Below are positions 62,385-64,000 of a stretch of DNA of 64,000 nt, piece by piece. The notes beneath the pieces were generated by a model. It worked only from the letters and a program-made list of their open reading frames with translations, searched no databases and was not told where the DNA came from. Position 1 is the stretch's first letter; every line of letters begins with the position of its first letter. The stretch is taken from positions 21,372 to 85,371 of the forward strand of contig JAJBAV010000008.1 of the NCBI GenBank assembly GCA_020532085.1, read 5' to 3'. The DNA is from Candidatus Cloacimonadota bacterium. GTDB taxonomy: Bacteria > Cloacimonadota > Cloacimonadia > Cloacimonadales > Cloacimonadaceae. Made by a program: the position numbers and the translations under genes.

Positions 62385-63863
62385 CTAAATGTCTTTTCCA
62401 AACAGTGACGTAACTCTCTCTTGCCAGATCTTCAGATCATCCTCTGAAGAGTAACTAACCAGAGATCTGGATAACCCGTAGTTGCTACCAGCATCATTTA
62501 AGTGTAATGAGACTATTTCCTTCCAACAAGGATTATATTTTTGGTAGTCGTCAATATCTGCTTGAATCGTACTGTAGTTCAACTTTAAGTGCTTACAGGC
62601 AGATTTGAGGCTCATCTCTGATTCTGATGATTCTTTTCGAATCAATGCTCTTTTAGAATGGGAATTTCTCCGGGTTGGGTTCGGTTCCTTGAGTGCTAAA
62701 ACTATTTTGAGCCTTTGCAGATTGTTATCCCTGAATAAAGTGGGTAATTTATGGCGGAAACGTACTCCTGATATAGCCACAGTGAGCGCCGCCAGGCGGA
62801 GGTAAGCCCGGTAGTTGATATAACGTGTGTAGGTACGCCCCTTTCTTAATGATCCATCAAGTCCCGCACTGGTAGACCGGAGTATTGATCTATCAACCTG
62901 GTCTATTATCAGCTCCCTGTACGTTTTATGGAATTCGTCTATGGTTAATGATGGCAAAAAATCTGAATCATAAAGATTATTAATAGCTTTAAATAGCTGT
63001 TTGGTATTCTCCCATGTCAGTTTAAATTCCTGTGGATACTTTGACTGAGGCCCAATCACAACTTCTTCGGGATTGATGTTGCTGTTTATAGTTTCCTCTA
63101 TCTGATCCGCTGGTATGCCTTGCTGGGAGGCCACAAAAGCATATAGAACGTTTGCGCTATCCCGACTATAATGATCATCATGTTTTCCGGCTGGAACTCC
63201 TTTGTTCATAAATCTGGTATCATGATACAGATCCCATATAAACAGGAAGGAAAGCGATACAAAGGTCAGCGCCAACTCAATAATATCACGATTTGACATT
63301 TCTCTTAGAGAAATATTTGCCCACTTGGTAATCATGTTTTCGAGAGTGTTCCTGGTAAACCCCTCTGTGTCGTCAAGGCGGTTTAGTGGCGGTATCTCAA
63401 CCATTAGGAACACGCCACCACGGAGTTGTCGGATGTCACCATGGAATTTTATAGAACATTTGTAAGTAGCCATGTTGTGGACCTGATCTGGATGTTGTGG
63501 AGGGCTTTTAATCCACTTTTCAAGACGTTTGTTCTGAACCTGCATGCATGTTTTTTTACATTCTGCTGAACATAGTTCACAAAACTCTCCAAGAGCCTTC
63601 ATGTAAATCTCCAAGCACTCAAACTCGCACTTCTCTTTGTGGCGGCAATGCGCACAATGTAAACTCACATCGTTGGATAAAGACAACAACCATTCGCGGC
63701 ACGGATAGGAACCATGGGGGCCAGCAATCAGATCAGTTTGTAAATATGGGATATGCTCAAGGTAAAGCCGCATCAATTCATTCATACGAGTTCGCTTTCC
63801 CTTCATCTTCAAGATAAGCTCCTTCGTTGGGGCGCTTAGAAAAGCCCAAAACTCAGCGTTCAT
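62385..63863 (-). CDS. Unknown cysteine-cluster protein of the AT-rich element
   Basis: This encodes 492 residues from the ATG at 63863 (GAG 7 nt before); a TTG four codons earlier is an alternative. It is not recognised. Residues 70-106 have two cysteine groups, C70-x2-C73-x5-C79-x3-C83 and C95-x2-C98-x3-C102-x3-C106, which suggests a zinc or iron-sulfur site. The centre is helical, with one mildly hydrophobic stretch (ELALTFVSLSFLFIWDLY). Residues about 405-450 (SLKSACKHLKLNYSTIQADI) look like a helix-turn-helix. It converges with the integrase gene at 12 nt distance and shares its AT-rich composition, so it is probably cargo or a control protein of the element. Confidence 0.75.
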   Translation of the reverse strand: MNAEFWAFLSAPTKELILKMKGKRTRMNELMRLYLEHIPYLQTDLIAGPHGSYPCREWLLSLSNDVSLHCAHCRHKEKCEFECLEIYMKALGEFCELCSAECKKTCMQVQNKRLEKWIKSPPQHPDQVHNMATYKCSIKFHGDIRQLRGGVFLMVEIPPLNRLDDTEGFTRNTLENMITKWANISLREMSNRDIIELALTFVSLSFLFIWDLYHDTRFMNKGVPAGKHDDHYSRDSANVLYAFVASQQGIPADQIEETINSNINPEEVVIGPQSKYPQEFKLTWENTKQLFKAINNLYDSDFLPSLTIDEFHKTYRELIIDQVDRSILRSTSAGLDGSLRKGRTYTRYINYRAYLRLAALTVAISGVRFRHKLPTLFRDNNLQRLKIVLALKEPNPTRRNSHSKRALIRKESSESEMSLKSACKHLKLNYSTIQADIDDYQKYNPCWKEIVSLHLNDAGSNYGLSRSLVSYSSEDDLKIWQERVTSLFGKDI

Positions 63864-63957
63864 TATATATCTCAAGACCTTTGCGTAATACCAAATAGTC
63901 CAGCTTTCCAGGATCTACTTTGTAGTTATCCACAATTTTTTCAAATATTCTCAACAT
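63853..63957 (-). CDS. Possible 34-residue small protein upstream of the cysteine-cluster gene
   Basis: ATG at 63957 to TGA at 63853, starting MLRIFEKIVDNYKVDPGKLD and ending LEIYNER. It overlaps the start of the next gene by 11 nt in another frame, which would permit coupling. The ribosome site is weak (CAGGG). It has an ordinary amino-acid mix but no recognised family. Confidence 0.35.
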   Translation of the reverse strand: MLRIFEKIVDNYKVDPGKLDYLVLRKGLEIYNER

Positions 63958-63985
63958 GAACCCTGAAAAAGCTCAGTTATCCACA
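63926..63985. promoter_or_regulatory. Two perfect DnaA-box-like 9-mers
   Basis: TTATCCACA occurs at 63926-63934 and 63977-63985, same orientation, 51 bp apart, in the AT-rich leader of the last gene. They may be DnaA boxes, but one lies inside the small frame and a third copy occurs by chance inside the yfhO-like gene. Confidence 0.3.
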
Positions 63986-64000
63986 CATTTTGCGCTTTTT

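Overview
This is about 64 kb of a GC-rich bacterial chromosome. The best guess at lineage is Cloacimonadota or a neighbouring FCB-group phylum. The reasons are very large secreted proteins with C25, C10 and S8 protease domains, choice-of-anchor and fibronectin-type modules, type-IX-like 'YPNPF' C-terminal domains, and a FCB-style core gene set. The phylum is an inference; no rRNA or tRNA gene was found. All left-half surface proteins and many others lie on the minus strand, and the right half is mostly plus strand.

Region 1 (1-15.5 kb, minus) is a run of three giant exported proteins: a C25 (gingipain-like) protein cut by the window edge, then two multidomain subtilases that share repeated modules and a nearly identical C-terminal stretch of DNA. 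Region 2 (15.5-16.5 kb) is gene-poor and packed with palindromic repeats. Region 3 (16.5-31.3 kb) holds housekeeping and transport genes: a copper-type P-ATPase, a GAPDH-family enzyme coupled to a truncated PEP-synthase-like protein, DNA polymerase I, a PhoU-like/PiT phosphate pair and an AEC permease. Region 4 (31.3-33.1 kb) is a secreted C10 cysteine protease. Region 5 (33.9-39.4 kb, minus) is a tightly overlapping operon yfhO-like, mtnA, mtaD, smpB. Region 6 (39.5-45.8 kb) has a thioesterase, a DEAD-box helicase, typA/bipA and an ABC-F ATPase with a possible leader peptide. Region 7 (46.3-53.5 kb) has a 1327-residue repeat-rich surface protein, a choice-of-anchor L protein with a YPNPF domain, and a small membrane protein. 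Region 8 (54.4-61.1 kb) is a macromolecular-synthesis operon, rpsU - terminator - cvpA - mutS2 - dnaG - rpoD. Region 9 (61.15-64 kb) is markedly AT-rich and carries a tyrosine recombinase facing an unknown cysteine-rich protein. It looks like the edge of an integrated element placed just after the rpoD terminator.

The most unusual feature is the intergenic DNA. At least four families of dispersed, non-coding, structured repeats occur in this single window: a 445-480 bp nested inverted-repeat element (two full copies and one internally deleted copy), a 204-215 bp composite palindrome with 29-30 bp perfect termini (two copies), an 89 bp hairpin built of ATCAATACGG decamers (two copies), and CTCTGTG-rich tracts (several loci). 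None encodes a transposase here, so they look like non-autonomous or structural elements. Other points of interest are a gingipain-like protein whose catalytic His position reads Tyr, a mosaic yfhO-like gene with an AT-rich centre, and a PEP-synthase-like protein with a long unrecognised N-terminal region and no C-terminal PEP-binding barrel.
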